Origin: Iris pallida
Taxonomy: Eukaryota; Streptophyta; Magnoliopsida; Asparagales; Iridaceae
DNA length: 64,000 nucleotides
Assembly (NCBI GenBank): GCA_029216955.1
Contig: JANAVB010002199.1
Coordinates: 11,298,585-11,362,584, forward strand
Direction of reading: 5' to 3'
Below the pieces are notes generated by a model that was not told the origin of the DNA, did no database searches, and saw nothing but the letters and a program-made list of their open reading frames with translations. Of the stretch, positions 29,666-40,627 are shown one piece after another. The first letter of the stretch is position 1. Each line of letters starts with the position of its first letter. Position numbers and translations under genes: made by a program.

Positions 29666-30569
29666 ACATTAAGGAATGTTTCTTCTTAGACTCATTCAAG
29701 TTTTGAGACATAGAATGTCCAGAAGGAAGAGTAGTCAAAAGACCATCTCCTTTTCTTTGACTAACAAAATTGTCAGTCAAAGCTGTTCCTGAAGTAAAGA
29801 CTACAGGAGCAGAAGAAACAACTAAAGAGTTATTCCTTTTCGAAGGGACTTTGTGTGGAAGACCACCCCCAGTTCTAGTAGAACTTGGCAAAGAAGAAGA
29901 GATAGCTAAAAAGCTATTCTTCTTAGATGAAATACACGCTGAAACAGGCTTGGTTAAAGAACCAGTGCTGTTGGCGTGACTTTTGACTTTGGAAATACAC
30001 GATGGAACAGATTTGGCTAAGGAGCCAATATTGTTAGCGTGATTGTTGATTTTAGAATTATACACTGGAACAGACTTGGCTAAGGAACCAGTGCTGTTAG
30101 CGTGACTTTTGAGGTTGAAATTGTACGTTAGAACAGATTTGGTTAAGGAGCCAGTACTGTCAGCGTGACTTTCAACTTTGGAGACACACACTGGAACAGA
30201 TTTGGCTAAGGAGCCAGTACTGTTAGCGTGATCTTTGATTGCTGTCATCTTCGAGCGCACAAGAGTGTGCGTGCTTGCAGTAGAGTTCTTGCCAGTGTTA
30301 GGAGTAGACACTGTGGCAGAGACTTCACCATTGGCTGCCAACTGATTCTTAGGGACATAGATAGAGTGTCCCTTCGACTTGGCAGTAATGATGGAGGCTG
30401 TAGTGGGCTTACCACTCTTAGCCCGCTGCATTTCTTCATAGATGAGTTGATCGAATTTGATCGTCATCACCTTCTTCGTCGAGCCGATTGACGAAGTGTC
30501 GTATTGAGTTGTTGCCATCTCAGAAGAGGAGATGGTTTTCCCCAGCAGAGTTGCCAATTTGTTTTCCAT
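29598..30569 (-). CDS. Tat-element ORF1, unknown function, six ~20-aa repeats
   Basis: An intact 323-codon frame upstream of gag. Its ATG (30567-30569) lies inside the last 10 nt of the 5' LTR, so the primer site is translated (MENKLATLLGKT). About residues 108-215 hold six tandem repeats of the type K-x-H-A-(N/D)-S-T-G-S-L-(A/T)-K-(S/P)-V, about 20 residues (60 bp) each, with short variable parts. The rest is Ser/Thr/Lys-rich and probably disordered. An extra ORF before gag is a feature of Ogre-like Tat elements (family knowledge), with no known function. A leader start at an LTR/PBS border is unusual; a downstream ATG could be used instead. It ends at a stop overlapping the opened gag frame. 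Confidence 0.7.
   Translation of the reverse strand: MENKLATLLGKTISSSEMATTQYDTSSIGSTKKVMTIKFDQLIYEEMQRAKSGKPTTASIITAKSKGHSIYVPKNQLAANGEVSATVSTPNTGKNSTASTHTLVRSKMTAIKDHANSTGSLAKSVPVCVSKVESHADSTGSLTKSVLTYNFNLKSHANSTGSLAKSVPVYNSKINNHANNIGSLAKSVPSCISKVKSHANSTGSLTKPVSACISSKKNSFLAISSSLPSSTRTGGGLPHKVPSKRNNSLVVSSAPVVFTSGTALTDNFVSQRKGDGLLTTLPSGHSMSQNLNESKKKHSLMSSSMTSSNWAQNLSRKRSVTNS
30540..30559 (-). other. Primer-binding site of the Tat element
   Basis: Directly after the 5' LTR on the minus strand stands TTGGCAACTCTGCTGGGG. It resembles the TGGCGACTCxGCTGGGGA type primer sites used in Tat/Ogre relatives, from memory. The exact tRNA would need a match to plant tRNA 3' ends. Confidence 0.6.
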
Positions 30570-31520
30570 AAATAAATTCCTTTATTTATTGTGTATCTGG
30601 AAAAATTACAACTGTGGGAATCTGATCTAGAAGACGATCACTTTATCCCTTGGACTATACGAAGAAGAAAAGCTCTCAAAATTTTGACAGTAGATAACTA
30701 TGTATCTGTCCAATGAATGAGAAAAAGAACTCTATTTATAGAGTCAAAAATAATAACTGAAAAGATAACTGTCTTCACAGCCTGTGCTTAGTTGAAAATC
30801 ACGCAGGATTTAACATATGCAAGGTTGTGAGCAGTTACTGGACGTGGCCTGTAACTGTTGGACACATGGCAATCATGCATGAGTCGTGTGCAAGTTACAG
30901 GACACGCAGGTGAGAGATCAGTGGTATGGCTGCCACGTACTCCAATTTGATGAAATCCACGCAGACTTATTGAAGACGAAATCCACGCAGAATCGGGATA
31001 GAAAGCTTCAAAATCCACGCAAACTTGGGGCAAGAAGCTTCAGGATCCACGCAGACTTGAGGCAAAAAGCTTCAAAATCTACGCAGACTTGAAGAAGAAA
31101 ACTTCAGAATCCACGCAGATTTGAGGGAAAGCTCAAAATACACGCAGACTTGAGATAGGACTGCCAGCTGTCTTGATTCAGCGTGCCTCGACTGACATAA
31201 AATCTCTGACAGTGATTGCTTTTGTCAGTCGCATTAAATGACAAAAAGTTCTTTTGGTACGTCAACTTGACGAAGGTTGAGTCTTGCTGAAGAAGATTTC
31301 GAAAATCACGCAATAGACGGCTGTGATCTCTCGAATTCTGTGCATACATGGCATACGAAGAGACATTCTTCGACTGTTGTGCTGTCAGTCATAATTACTC
31401 TCTGACAAATGATGAGCTGTCTCCCCAGCGTGATTTGTAAATATTGTCTGGATCAACTGAGCGTGACTTTTGACTCTGTCCTGATCAACTCAGCGTGACT
31501 GTCATTTTTAAAGGCCTACA
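30560..31520 (-). repeat. 5' LTR of the Tat-type element
   Basis: Nearly identical to 18066-19024; most differences visible by eye are transitions. The right flank CCTAT (31521-31525) repeats the left flank of the other LTR. Confidence 0.93.
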
Positions 31521-32001
31521 CCTATATGTTCACATACTGTCCTATTAACAGGCTTGTTTTCGAAACGCATCCCCTATATCTAACATATTCTTTTCTAGAT
31601 AATACATCAACCACTTGGTTTGTTTCGATTTCCACTTCTATTATGACTAAGAATTTAGAAAACTAATTGCTTACCTACAATTGTATGTTGATCTAACAAA
31701 AAGCTTGCTCTGTTCTTGATAGTTTTGAGGCCTCTTCTCTTCTAGGTTGGCGATGAGAATAGATAGAAAATCAGTTGAACCTTTCCTCCTATATATACCT
31801 AGGCATATGGATGAGTTCAAGAACTAGAAAGATTAGGATAGTTTTGGATTTAAATCCCTGTAAGCTAATTTAAATATTAGGATACGTAGAAATAGTTTGC
31901 TGATAGAATTTGAAGTTTAAACAACTTCGAGTACAGAGGAGATAAGGAATCGACCAAAGAATTTGAATATCCATTTCACACTAAGGCCTTTTAGAATTTA
32001 G

Positions 32002-33442
32002 TGTTAGGCCAATGATTATATCATATTTTTGAATATGGCTAATCAATTAAGTTTACCATAATGACATCACTAATATTCATGTAATCACTATCATATTGCT
32101 ACTTAAACTTAGCATTGTCCTAATATTAGCATTGTCCTAAATGTTCTATATCATATTGCTATGCTTGTATCATATTATTTTGTTCGTCTAACATGTTCTT
32201 AGACATGCAGTAAGCATGATCAAGCTTTGTCAAACCAGGACATATGCAATAGAGTATTATTGATGGGCCAAAGACGGCGTTATACAAGAAGCTTTCTCTG
32301 AACCGCCTAACGACCTATCCGGGGCCTCGCATCGGGGGTTCCGCTGTCCGATCAGCGGACAGGGGTTGAGGGGGCAGCGTCCCCCGTCAGGGGTTCGGGG
32401 GAGAAGCCCCTGAAAGGTATTCAGATTTTCAGATTTGTTTATCTTTGGACGACCGCCGTCAAGGAAAAATGCGTCTTTAAGTCTGCTCAATATTTGAAGA
32501 AAGGCGTCATCAAAGAGATCTTGCTTTTCCTATTTTATTAATGTAATTTTTCATATTTATTGAGTCTAGGAATACGATGTACACTGTATCGTACTGGCAA
32601 ATAGGTTATCCAAGAAACGTTTTTAAAATACCCTTTCATTTTTAAAACAAGTCCACTTACAAAAGCCCAAACTACTTTCTAACTGTTTGACTTTTTAAAA
32701 AGCCTAAAAACTAATTTGCAAAAACCCTAACAGAACCCTAGCAGAACTCGGCCCAAATTCGGCCAGAGTTCGTCTAGATTTCGGTTAGTGAACGTTGCTT
32801 TTTGAACTTGGTCTTCCTACAGTTACGAATCCCAACGAGATTTTCTCATAGAGTTCTGCCCGAATTCTGTCAGAATTCAGCCTTTGAAAAAACTATAAAT
32901 AGAGAAGGATTTCGATCATTTTATTTCACTCAAACACCAATTCACTTTCATATCTCTTCTCTATAAGCTTACTACTTCTTCCAAAGTATTCTGAGCTATT
33001 CATTTTCAAATCCTAAGACAGTTACAATCCTCTAGTCCATTTACCAGTACGATATGGTCTAGAAGTTTCAGAGTGATTGTAATCAGAGGCTTGATTGAAG
33101 AAAGACTCTTCACAATTGAAGTTGGTCGAGTACTTCGGATCAAAGCTCGTGTTGTAGAAGTTGCAAGAACTTCGGATGAAAACTTGTGGTGATTTTTCAT
33201 AGTGGATTCAATTGGAAGCTAGAGTTCTTCCGACTGGACTAGTCCTCACAAGAGGGAAACCAGTATACATCCTTGTGTTTGCGTTTGCTCTCTACTCTCT
33301 ACTTTTTATTTACATATCTGTGATATATTATCTGTGATCTTGTTGCTAACTCTTTTTTAAATAGTTAATTTCTGCTGCCTACTCTATTCACCCCCCTCTA
33401 GAGTATTGTGCTTTACAACTCGTTCCTACAATCGGTCCTACA
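32002..33442 (+). repeat. 5' LTR of C3
   Basis: It pairs with 39095-40511. It contains a GC-rich stretch with a strong hairpin CTGTCCG-ATCAG-CGGACAG (32344-32362) and further GC hairpins to about 32420. A TATAAATAG box is at about 32893. Confidence 0.9.
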
Positions 33443-33645
33443 ACTGTTATCAAAGCCAGTGCTCCATCTAGAGGTATTATATTCTGATCCCAATTATTCC
33501 TACAATTGGTATCAGAGCGGGTTCTCTTTATATAGGTATTGTTATCATACCAATTGTTTCTACAATTGGTATCCTAGCAAGGACTCTATTATTTGGTTTA
33601 ACATCCTTGGAGCAGATCCTCACTATCAGAGCGGGTTATACAGGT
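33443..33645 (+). other. Cluster of PBS-like motifs after the C3 5' LTR
   Basis: Just after the LTR is a damaged primer site (ACTGTTATCAAAGCC). Then come CCTACAATTGGTATCAGAGC at about 33509, CTACAATTGGTATCCTAGC near 33570 and CACTATCAGAGCGGGTT near 33620. Each is close to the initiator-Met tRNA complement, and two carry the LTR-end-like CTACA in front. They look like repeated LTR-end/PBS junctions. Confidence 0.7.
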
Positions 33646-33712
33646 AAAGCGATGTAACACTGCTATTATATTCTTATTTATTACAGCTGTTACATAGATC
33701 ACAATATCACAT

Positions 33713-35270
33713 ATGGCAAGTATGTACTTCACAACTGAAGAGCAATCCTCAAATAGACTCCCACTATTTGATGGTACAAATTACATATATTGGAAGACAC
33801 GAATGAGCTTCTACGTGAAGTCTCTAGATTTTGACTTATGGTCAATTGTTGTCAATGGCTACAAAAAGCCTACTATCACTTCTATTATCACATCCTCTAT
33901 AATTAACAAGCATTATTATAGTTACACAGAGGAAGAAAAGAAGTTAGTTAGCCTTGATGCAAAAGGTATGCATATATTTTATTGTGCTGCAGACACAAAT
34001 GTGTTTAATCTTATTAATACTTGCACAACATCTCATAAAATTTGGAAATTTCTTGAAGCTACTTATGAGTGCAGGTATGAAAGCAAAGCTAGCAACTTCA
34101 AGGGAAGGATAGTCTTCATAATGATGCAAATATGTACATGACAAAATTGGGATTTAAGGTACAACACAATCCCTTATATGAAAAAGAACTTGCATGTGAC
34201 AACTTCAAGAAGATAGGCCACATCCAAGAAGATTGTACTACTGCTAGAAAGGAGAGTCACTGCGAACAATTAAATGAAGGAAGATCATCATCCCATAAGT
34301 ACACTAGCACGAGCATATGGTGTGAAAGTGAAGCAACAGATTCTGAAGAAGAAGAGAGACCTCATCAAACTGCAAATTTATGCTTAATGACATTATCTAA
34401 CGAGGTACAAAATAATTCTTTTTATGAAGATAGTGAATTTTCTCATGATAAGTTATCTGATGCTTTCAGTGATCTATTAGAAGAACACAAGAAAGTATTA
34501 GATAAGTATAAGCAAGCTAGAAAGGATATTCTATCCTATAAGCGTGAGAATGAAAAGCTTACTTGCTTATTGAATGATGCTAGAGATACTTCTACTTCTG
34601 ATAATTCTACTGAGATTTCCACACTTGAGTTTAGATTGCATGAGGTACTTGATTGCGTTGAGAAAAGCACTAAAGAAAATGCTAAACTTAAGGAGGAATT
34701 AGAATCAAGAAGAAGTATTCTATTGCTTCATGTAGAATTGATGCTCTTTCTGCTAAATATGATGAGATCTATGCTAACTCTAAAAAGTTAGAGATTAGAC
34801 TGGAAAAGCAGGTAGTACAACCTATGACTCAGTCTAACACAAGACACGTGACACATCACAAAGTCACACACGACAGATCATCTAGAAAGGAAGCAAGCAA
34901 AGCTAAAGCTTCACACAACCATGCTTTCTATTACAAGTATCCATTAAGATCATACCACACTACTGCACGTTCTCATACTGCTTCACATAGTACTAATGTT
35001 AATTATTTCTGTCATTATTGTGGTTTGAATAGACACGTTTCTAATCGTTGTCAGATTAGAAAACTAGTTGATATAAACTTGTGCAAATGGGTTCCTAAAG
35101 CTAACAAATGTGGATCCAAGTATTGGATACCAAAGTCTTCACTAATATTGCAGGTGAAGCTTCTTATATCAAATAGAACCATGGAACATGTTGGTGATTG
35201 CAAAGCTGCAAAGGTCATCTTTCATACAATTGCACCAACAGAAGTGTGGTCACTAGAACCACTTCGGTAA
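33713..35270 (+). pseudogene. C3 gag (UBN2-type) in three broken frames
   Basis: The first frame (33713-34141) has the SIRE gag start: LPLFDGTNYIYWKTRMSFYV, then SLDFDLWSIVVNGYKKP. A deletion removes most of the UBN2 core. The second frame (34132-34791) has the zinc-knuckle remnant (CDNFKKIGHIQEDC), an acidic linker (ATDSEEEERPHQT) and a long coiled coil (DLLEEHKKVLDKYKQARKD onward). The third (34824-35270) is His/Ser-rich with a second CCHC (CHYCGLNRHVSNRC) and ends in degraded sequence. The order matches C1 and C2 gag. Not functional as it stands. Confidence 0.82.
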
Positions 35271-36232
35271 CATGCTTTCTAAATAGTTTTTAATATCTAG
35301 CATGTTCTTACTGATGCCTTGCTATTAGCTTTCATTGATATCTTTTAATTATCTATTATTTTAAATAAATGTGAGACATAATCCTAGCTTGACTAGCTGT
35401 TTAGCTTAAATGTTTAGTTCACACTATATAGTGTTTATTTTCTATTAGTGTGACACATTTATCTATGTATGCTCTTTATTTTAATTTTATCCTTGAAGCA
35501 TGCATACCACTCTAGTCTATAGGAGCTTTTTTTTTGGTTAATATGCTTTTGACTCTTCGCCTTTAATATTTTTTTATGGTCACTTCTTACTGATTTGTCT
35601 TTAACATGTCATATTTACTTTGATCGGTATTTTATGAGTATGTATGTTTAGCACAAGTCTCCTATTTACTTGAAAAGTATATACATATACTTTTATGTTA
35701 ACCTTGTGCTTGCATAATATATTCGCTATTGATTCTCATATTTTATTTTGATTAACTTCTTATGAATCAATTACATCTTTGTCTGATAAAGTTTACTTAT
35801 GCATGTTTTTGATCTTATGATATTTTTTTATGCTTATTAAGGATACATGAATAATTTATTTTTATTAATATATTGCTCATGTTTCTTATATGGTATAAAT
35901 ATCTTTATGGGGATATATGAGTTAAGTTCAAGTTCTATATTATATTATTTTGAAAAGTATTTTCAAACTTGTGCTTATCTCATACTTTAACGATGAACAA
36001 ATTCATGTACTTCTCTTTATTAGCTTCTTCCTCAAAGCCTCTTTTAATGCTGTATGTTTTTTTTGGCTTTTCGGTTGACATTTTAGATACATGACTCTTA
36101 TTGAAATTGTTTTATGTCTTGATCATGAAAAACCATTCCTTCGGTATTTACTTTTAGGGATTCTGGATTTCGACGATGTTCGATGATACTGCATATATTC
36201 CTTTGAATCTAAGTTCTTAAGAGTAGAAATTA

Positions 36233-36351
36233 TTTTGGGAACAAGCCGAAAGGGTCCTTCTGTTATTCAGGTGTAAATAGCCGGAAGCGACACGGTGCAC
36301 TAGTCTTCGGACTACCGCTAGCTGGAAACCGGCCCCTACAGCTAACCGAAG
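36233..36351 (+). other. Conserved structured RNA element, copy 3 (in C3)
   Basis: This is homologous to 47962-48081. Closing helix TTTTGG/CCGAAG (36233-36238/36346-36351), conserved AAGCCGAAAGGGTCC, weak middle hairpin GGT/GCC, then CGG..TAGTC-TTCG-GACTA..CCG (hairpin 36301-36314) and GCTAGCTGG. The sequence of the closing helix differs from the other copies while pairing is kept. Confidence 0.75.
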
Positions 36352-36664
36352 TGATCAATACTTTATAGACTTAAGATCTATTAAGGTCAAAATGCAACTA
36401 TTATCTAGTTCTGGATCCAAGGTACTGAACCCAGTCTCCTAGGTTCCAGAATACATCAACGTATCTAGGTCCTACATTTTGATTTACAAATATTTTAGAT
36501 TTTATTGTTACCCAATAATTTTGTAGCACATATGGATTAATGTAATTGATACATCTTATGTTGTATGCTACATTGTTCTAAGATATTTTTAAGCCCATAG
36601 AATATAATTTATTTCATATTGTACTAATTTTTCTTAAATCCTCGGTTATTAAAGAAGAGATTTG

Positions 36665-36788
36665 TTTTGGGTACAAGCCTACAAAGGGTCTGTCTGTCAC
36701 CACGACTACGGTCGAAGTGAAGCGGTACTTAAGTGTTCCTTGGTGAACCTCCGTTAGCTGGGACAGTACCCCTACAACTAAACCAAGA
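36665..36788 (+). other. Conserved structured RNA element, copy 4 (divergent, in C3)
   Basis: About 430 bp downstream of copy 3. Closing helix TTTTGG/CCAAGA (36665-36670/36783-36788), inner GGGTAC/GTACCC, middle hairpin CGAC-TACG-GTCG, and terminal hairpin GTTC-CTTGGT-GAAC (36735-36748) between CGG and CCG, then TTAGCTGG. Several helices have changed sequence on both sides, which is compensatory change. Confidence 0.7.
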
Positions 36789-37269
36789 TTGATCAACGCT
36801 TTATAAACTAAAGATTTATTGAGATCTAGTTGCAATTGTTATTTGATGGATTTTGGATTTTAGATTTGATGGATAATATTCTCTCTTTATATTTTCACAA
36901 AAGGTAGCATATGTTGATCTATCTTGTCGATTGTGAGATTCTATAGCATAGATCAATTTATGTCATCTTTTGACTTATATGATTATTCATCATGCTAATT
37001 TAAAATATCTTTTGATTATTTTATTTTTAAATGTTCATTTAATGGATATTTCTTCTTTTGTCTAAAGATGATTATTTTTCGTATTCGTGGCTACTCATTG
37101 AATATTATGGTATTGTGATTTCATCTTTAACTTGTGTAATATTCAATAATTTTGAGCTTTATATTATTATCTTCTTATTCAAGTTATTTACTGTCTATAG
37201 CAGTAACTCTTTGCGAAGGTGAAGTCAAGCATATTGAATGTCTCTCTCAAAGCATTTCTTTTCTTTACA

Positions 37270-37302
37270 CCTTACGGTTGTCAGGTGGACACCGTGCTAA
37301 GG
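37270..37302 (+). other. Hairpin module in C3 (first of two)
   Basis: CCTTA/TAAGG closes an inner CGGT/ACCG and GTC/GAC stem with loop AGGTG. It is preceded by GTCAAGCATATTGAATGTC, similar to sequence before the module at 38385. Confidence 0.6.
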
Positions 37303-38384
37303 CTTTAAAAGGAAAGAAATGAACTTTGATAAGAAGACCTAATATTTTTGAATTAGTTTTCTATTTCTGGAAATATGTCTCTGAATTTTATTTTAAAATT
37401 TTTTACTATTATTTTTTTGGGATATAGCCATGTAAAGGTGGAACAGTTAATTGTTTCAAGTCAATTATTCCCTTGACATGCCATATATCTAGAATATACT
37501 TTTCGTTGGACATTTATCTAGTTATGTTTATTTGTTCAAATGGATTTATTTATGATTTATGGATTCTTTTATTGAAATTATTTTCGTTATTCGAATCGAC
37601 AGCTTTCAGTCTAAGGACTAAATGGATGCATTCGAACATTTATTAAGACAGTTTTTCGTAATAAATTTCACATTTTTGAAAAGTCTTTTTGATTTCTTTT
37701 TGATGTATTGAATCTGTCCGATATTTAAATGTCATTATTCACATTAAAGAAAACTTTTAAATTTTTTTTTACTTATATGAAATGATTTGTGTTATATTTT
37801 TAATTGAAGACATCTTTTCTTCATCTTTAAGTGTTTATTTATTGGATATTTTTTTCTTGCCTAAAGATGATATTTGTTTTGATTTTGGAATTTTATATGT
37901 ATTTGATCAAAGAAAAGAAAAGATGCATATTTTGGATATCCCTTAGATCTTGTGATTATTTATTTTATCTATTTTATGCATATAAATTATTTCTGAACTA
38001 TATACGCATATTTTAAGGGGGAGCAAATTAATTGTTTCAATTATTTTATGTCCTTAATATGTGGTATACCAAGTTTATCATGGACATATATTCTCTTATT
38101 TAAATATCTTGTTGAGTTTTTTATGATATTTGGATTTGTATTAGTTTTATGAGAGAATATATGATTTTAATATTTATTTTTAATTCTCTCATTTTCGAGT
38201 TTCTAAAAGTTATCCTGCCAAAATTAATTTAATTTATTGATAATCCTTTTGAGTTTAAACTGATTTGGCATTTCTTATTGAGTTTTATCTCAAAGTTCAT
38301 GATTATCTATATTTAGACTGATCATATATTGCGGGGGAGCATTCAAGTCGACTGAATTTCTCCTTCTCAAGTATTTTGTCTTTA

Positions 38385-38428
38385 TTACCTTCATGTTTAT
38401 CTGATGGATATATATCATGCTAAGGTAA
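38385..38428 (+). other. Hairpin module in C3 (second of two)
   Basis: TTACCTT/AAGGTAA closes ATG/CAT and ATC/GAT with loop TGATG. Flanks resemble those of 37270-37302, while the stem sequences differ and still pair. Confidence 0.55.
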
Positions 38429-39094
38429 TTGAATTCAAATGCATAAACTTTGGTATAAATTTTGTGTAGATTCTAGTTTACATATTTGGATTTCTTTTCG
38501 ATGATTATACTCTTTATGGAATTGATTTACTAATTTGTATGGGCAAATTATGAATTATACTTTTTTTTGTGATCATTGTTAAAAGTCTCATTATATTTTT
38601 GATTTTTTATACTAGATCTGCGAATTTCTATTCCTCATGATTTATTTATGACCAATGATTGATTCCTACTATATTGATATTTTTTTTGGTCTATTTCAAA
38701 ACTCAATATGATGAACAAAATGAGTTTTGAATGTCCTTTTTTGGATGTCTAGTTGGTAAACTATGTATTGATTGATTTCAATTTTTTTAAGTTCAACCAA
38801 CTATGTTGTGTTTTGATAAGTTTTTTTTTTATACTTTAGTTATGCAATTTTTTAAACTTGTTACACTGTTCTCCTAATCCTTAATCATAATTATTTTTGC
38901 TTTCCTCCTTTACTTATACTTGAGTTCCTTTTAGCTCTAATTACGGGGAAGCTTATTTTTGATCATGTCAAAGGGGGAGAAATAAGTTTAAGTTAGCACA
39001 CAATATTCTAGTATTATGTGTTTATTAGTGATACATACATCTATTGTATATATATTAAACTTAAAGGATTTGCCATAATCAAAAAGGGGGAGAT

Positions 39095-40511
39095 TGTTAG
39101 CCCAATGATTATATCATGTTTTTGAATATGGCTAATCAATTAAGTTTACCATAATGACATCACTAATATTCATGTAATCGCTATCATGTTGCTACTTTAA
39201 CTTAGCATTGTCCTAATATTAGCATTGTCCTAAATGTTCTATATCATATTGCTATGCTTGTATCATATTGTTTTGTTCATTCTAACATGTTCTTAGACAT
39301 GCAGTAAGCATGATCAAGCTTTGTCAAACCAGGACATATGCAATGGAGTATTATTGATGGGCCAAAGACGGCGTTATACAAGAAGCTTTCTCTGAACCGC
39401 CTAATGACCTATCCGGGGCCTCGCATCGGGGGTTCTGCTGCCCGGTCAGCGGACAGGGGTTGAGGGGACAGCGCCCCCTGTCAGGGGTTCGGGAGCGAAG
39501 CCCCCGAAAGGTATTCAGATTTCCAGATCTGTTTATCTTTGGACGACCGTCGTAAAAAAAAAAGGCGTCTTCAAGTCTGCTCAATATTTGAAGAAAGGCA
39601 TCATCAAAGGGATCTTGGTTTTCTTATTTTATCAATATAATTTTTCATATTTATTGAGTCTAGGAATACGATGTACACTGCATCGTACTGGAAAATAGGC
39701 TATCCAAGAAACATTTTAAAAATACCCTTTCATTTTGAAAATAAGCCAACTTACAAAAGCCCAAACTACTTTCTAACTGTTTGACTTTTCAAAAAGCCCA
39801 AAAACTAATTTGCAAAAACTCTAACAGAACCCTAGCAGAACTCGGCCAGAGTTCGGTTAGTGAACGTTGCTTTTTGAACTTGGTCTTCCCACAGTTACGG
39901 ATCCCAACGAGATTTTCTCATAGAGTTCTGCCCGAATTCTGCCCGAATTCTGTCAGAATTCTGCCTTTGGAAAAACTATAAATAGAGAAGGATTTTGATC
40001 ATTTTATTTCACTCAAACACCAATTCACTTTCATATCTCTTCTCTATAAGCCTACTACTTCTTCCAAAGTGTTCTGAGCTATTCATTTTCAAATCCCAAG
40101 CCAGTTACAATCCTCTAGTCGATTTGCCAGTGCGGTACGATCTAGAAGTTTCAGAATGATTGTAATCAGAGACGTGATTGAAGAAAGACTATTCACAATT
40201 GAAGTTGGTCGAGTATTTCGGATCAAAGCTCGCATTGTAGAAGTTGCAAGAACTTCGGATGAAAACTTGTGGTGATTTTCCATAGTAGATTCAACTGGAA
40301 GCTAGAGTTCTTCCGACTGGACTAGTCCTCACAAGAGGGAAACTAGTATACATCCTTGTGTTTGCGTTTGCTCTCTACTCTCTACTTTTCATTTACATAT
40401 CTGTGATCTTGTTGCTAACTCTTTTTTAAATAGTTAATTTTTGCTGCCTACTCTATTCACCTCCCTCTAGATTATTGCGCTTTACAACTCGTTCCTACAA
40501 TCGGTCATACA
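39095..40511 (+). repeat. 3' LTR of C3
   Basis: It starts TGTTAGCCC right after AAAAAGGGGGAGAT and ends CGGTCATACA, followed by the TSD copy TTTAG. It is close to 32002-33442 in sequence. Confidence 0.9.
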
Positions 40512-40627
40512 TTTAGGTCCTTTCAAAACCCATTTTTCTCATGTATAATAGTATTAACATTTACCAATTAATATAATAGACATTTAAAAATTATACTAAA
40601 GGGACAAAATGGGTATAAGGGTTTACA

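Larger units (their letters stand above)
18066..31520 (-). mobile_element. Tat-lineage Ty3/gypsy retrotransposon, complete with TSD CCTAT
   Basis: A 13.45-kb element has LTRs of 959 and 961 bp that look very similar, and perfect 5-bp duplications CCTAT (18061-18065, 31521-31525). On the minus strand the order is 5' LTR, primer site, ORF1, gag, protease, RT, RNase H, integrase, a region with opposite-strand ORFs, polypurine tract (TGAAGGGGGTCT at about 19025-19036), 3' LTR. The extra ORF1, the RNase H type after RT and the extra antisense ORFs fit the Tat lineage (Ogre/Retand-like), not chromoviruses. gag-pol is one frame broken by about four stops and two frameshifts, so the copy is fairly young but defective. 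Confidence 0.92.
35271..39094 (+). other. 3.8-kb AT-rich non-coding region of C3 replacing pol
   Basis: No protease, integrase or RT motif is visible here in any frame I read. The stretch is very T-rich and contains two copies of the conserved structured RNA (36233-36351, 36665-36788) and related hairpin modules (37270-37302, 38385-38428). Short GGGGGAGC-type purine blocks at about 38017 and 38333 look like polypurine tracts. Function is unknown; the duplicated structural modules suggest growth by tandem duplication. Confidence 0.7.
32002..40511 (+). mobile_element. SIRE-like Ty1/copia element C3, pol-less, TSD TTTAG
   Basis: LTRs of 1441 and 1417 bp start TGTTAG(G/C)CC and end CGGTC(C/A)TACA. 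The duplication TTTAG stands at 31997-32001 and 40512-40516. The internal part has only gag remnants (33713-35270), then 3.8 kb without pol but with two copies of a structured RNA. A polypurine tract (AAAAAGGGGGAGAT, about 39081-39094) precedes the 3' LTR. The gag family is the same as in C1 and C2. It is probably a non-autonomous derivative or a heavily deleted copy. Confidence 0.88.
15374..40627 (-). repeat. 3' LTR of the minus-strand Tekay element (three pieces)
   Basis: The pieces are 15374-18065, 31526-32001 and 40517-40627, about 3.28 kb once the Tat (18066-31520) and C3 (32002-40511) insertions and their TSD copies are removed. The plus-strand left end TGTTACAATCTGCACCC aligns with the TGTCACGACCCGCTACCC end of the solo LTR at 9936, with C-to-T and G-to-A changes. 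GCCCAGCCTACGT is shared slightly inside. 15374-18065 holds no coding sequence I can support. Confidence 0.75.
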
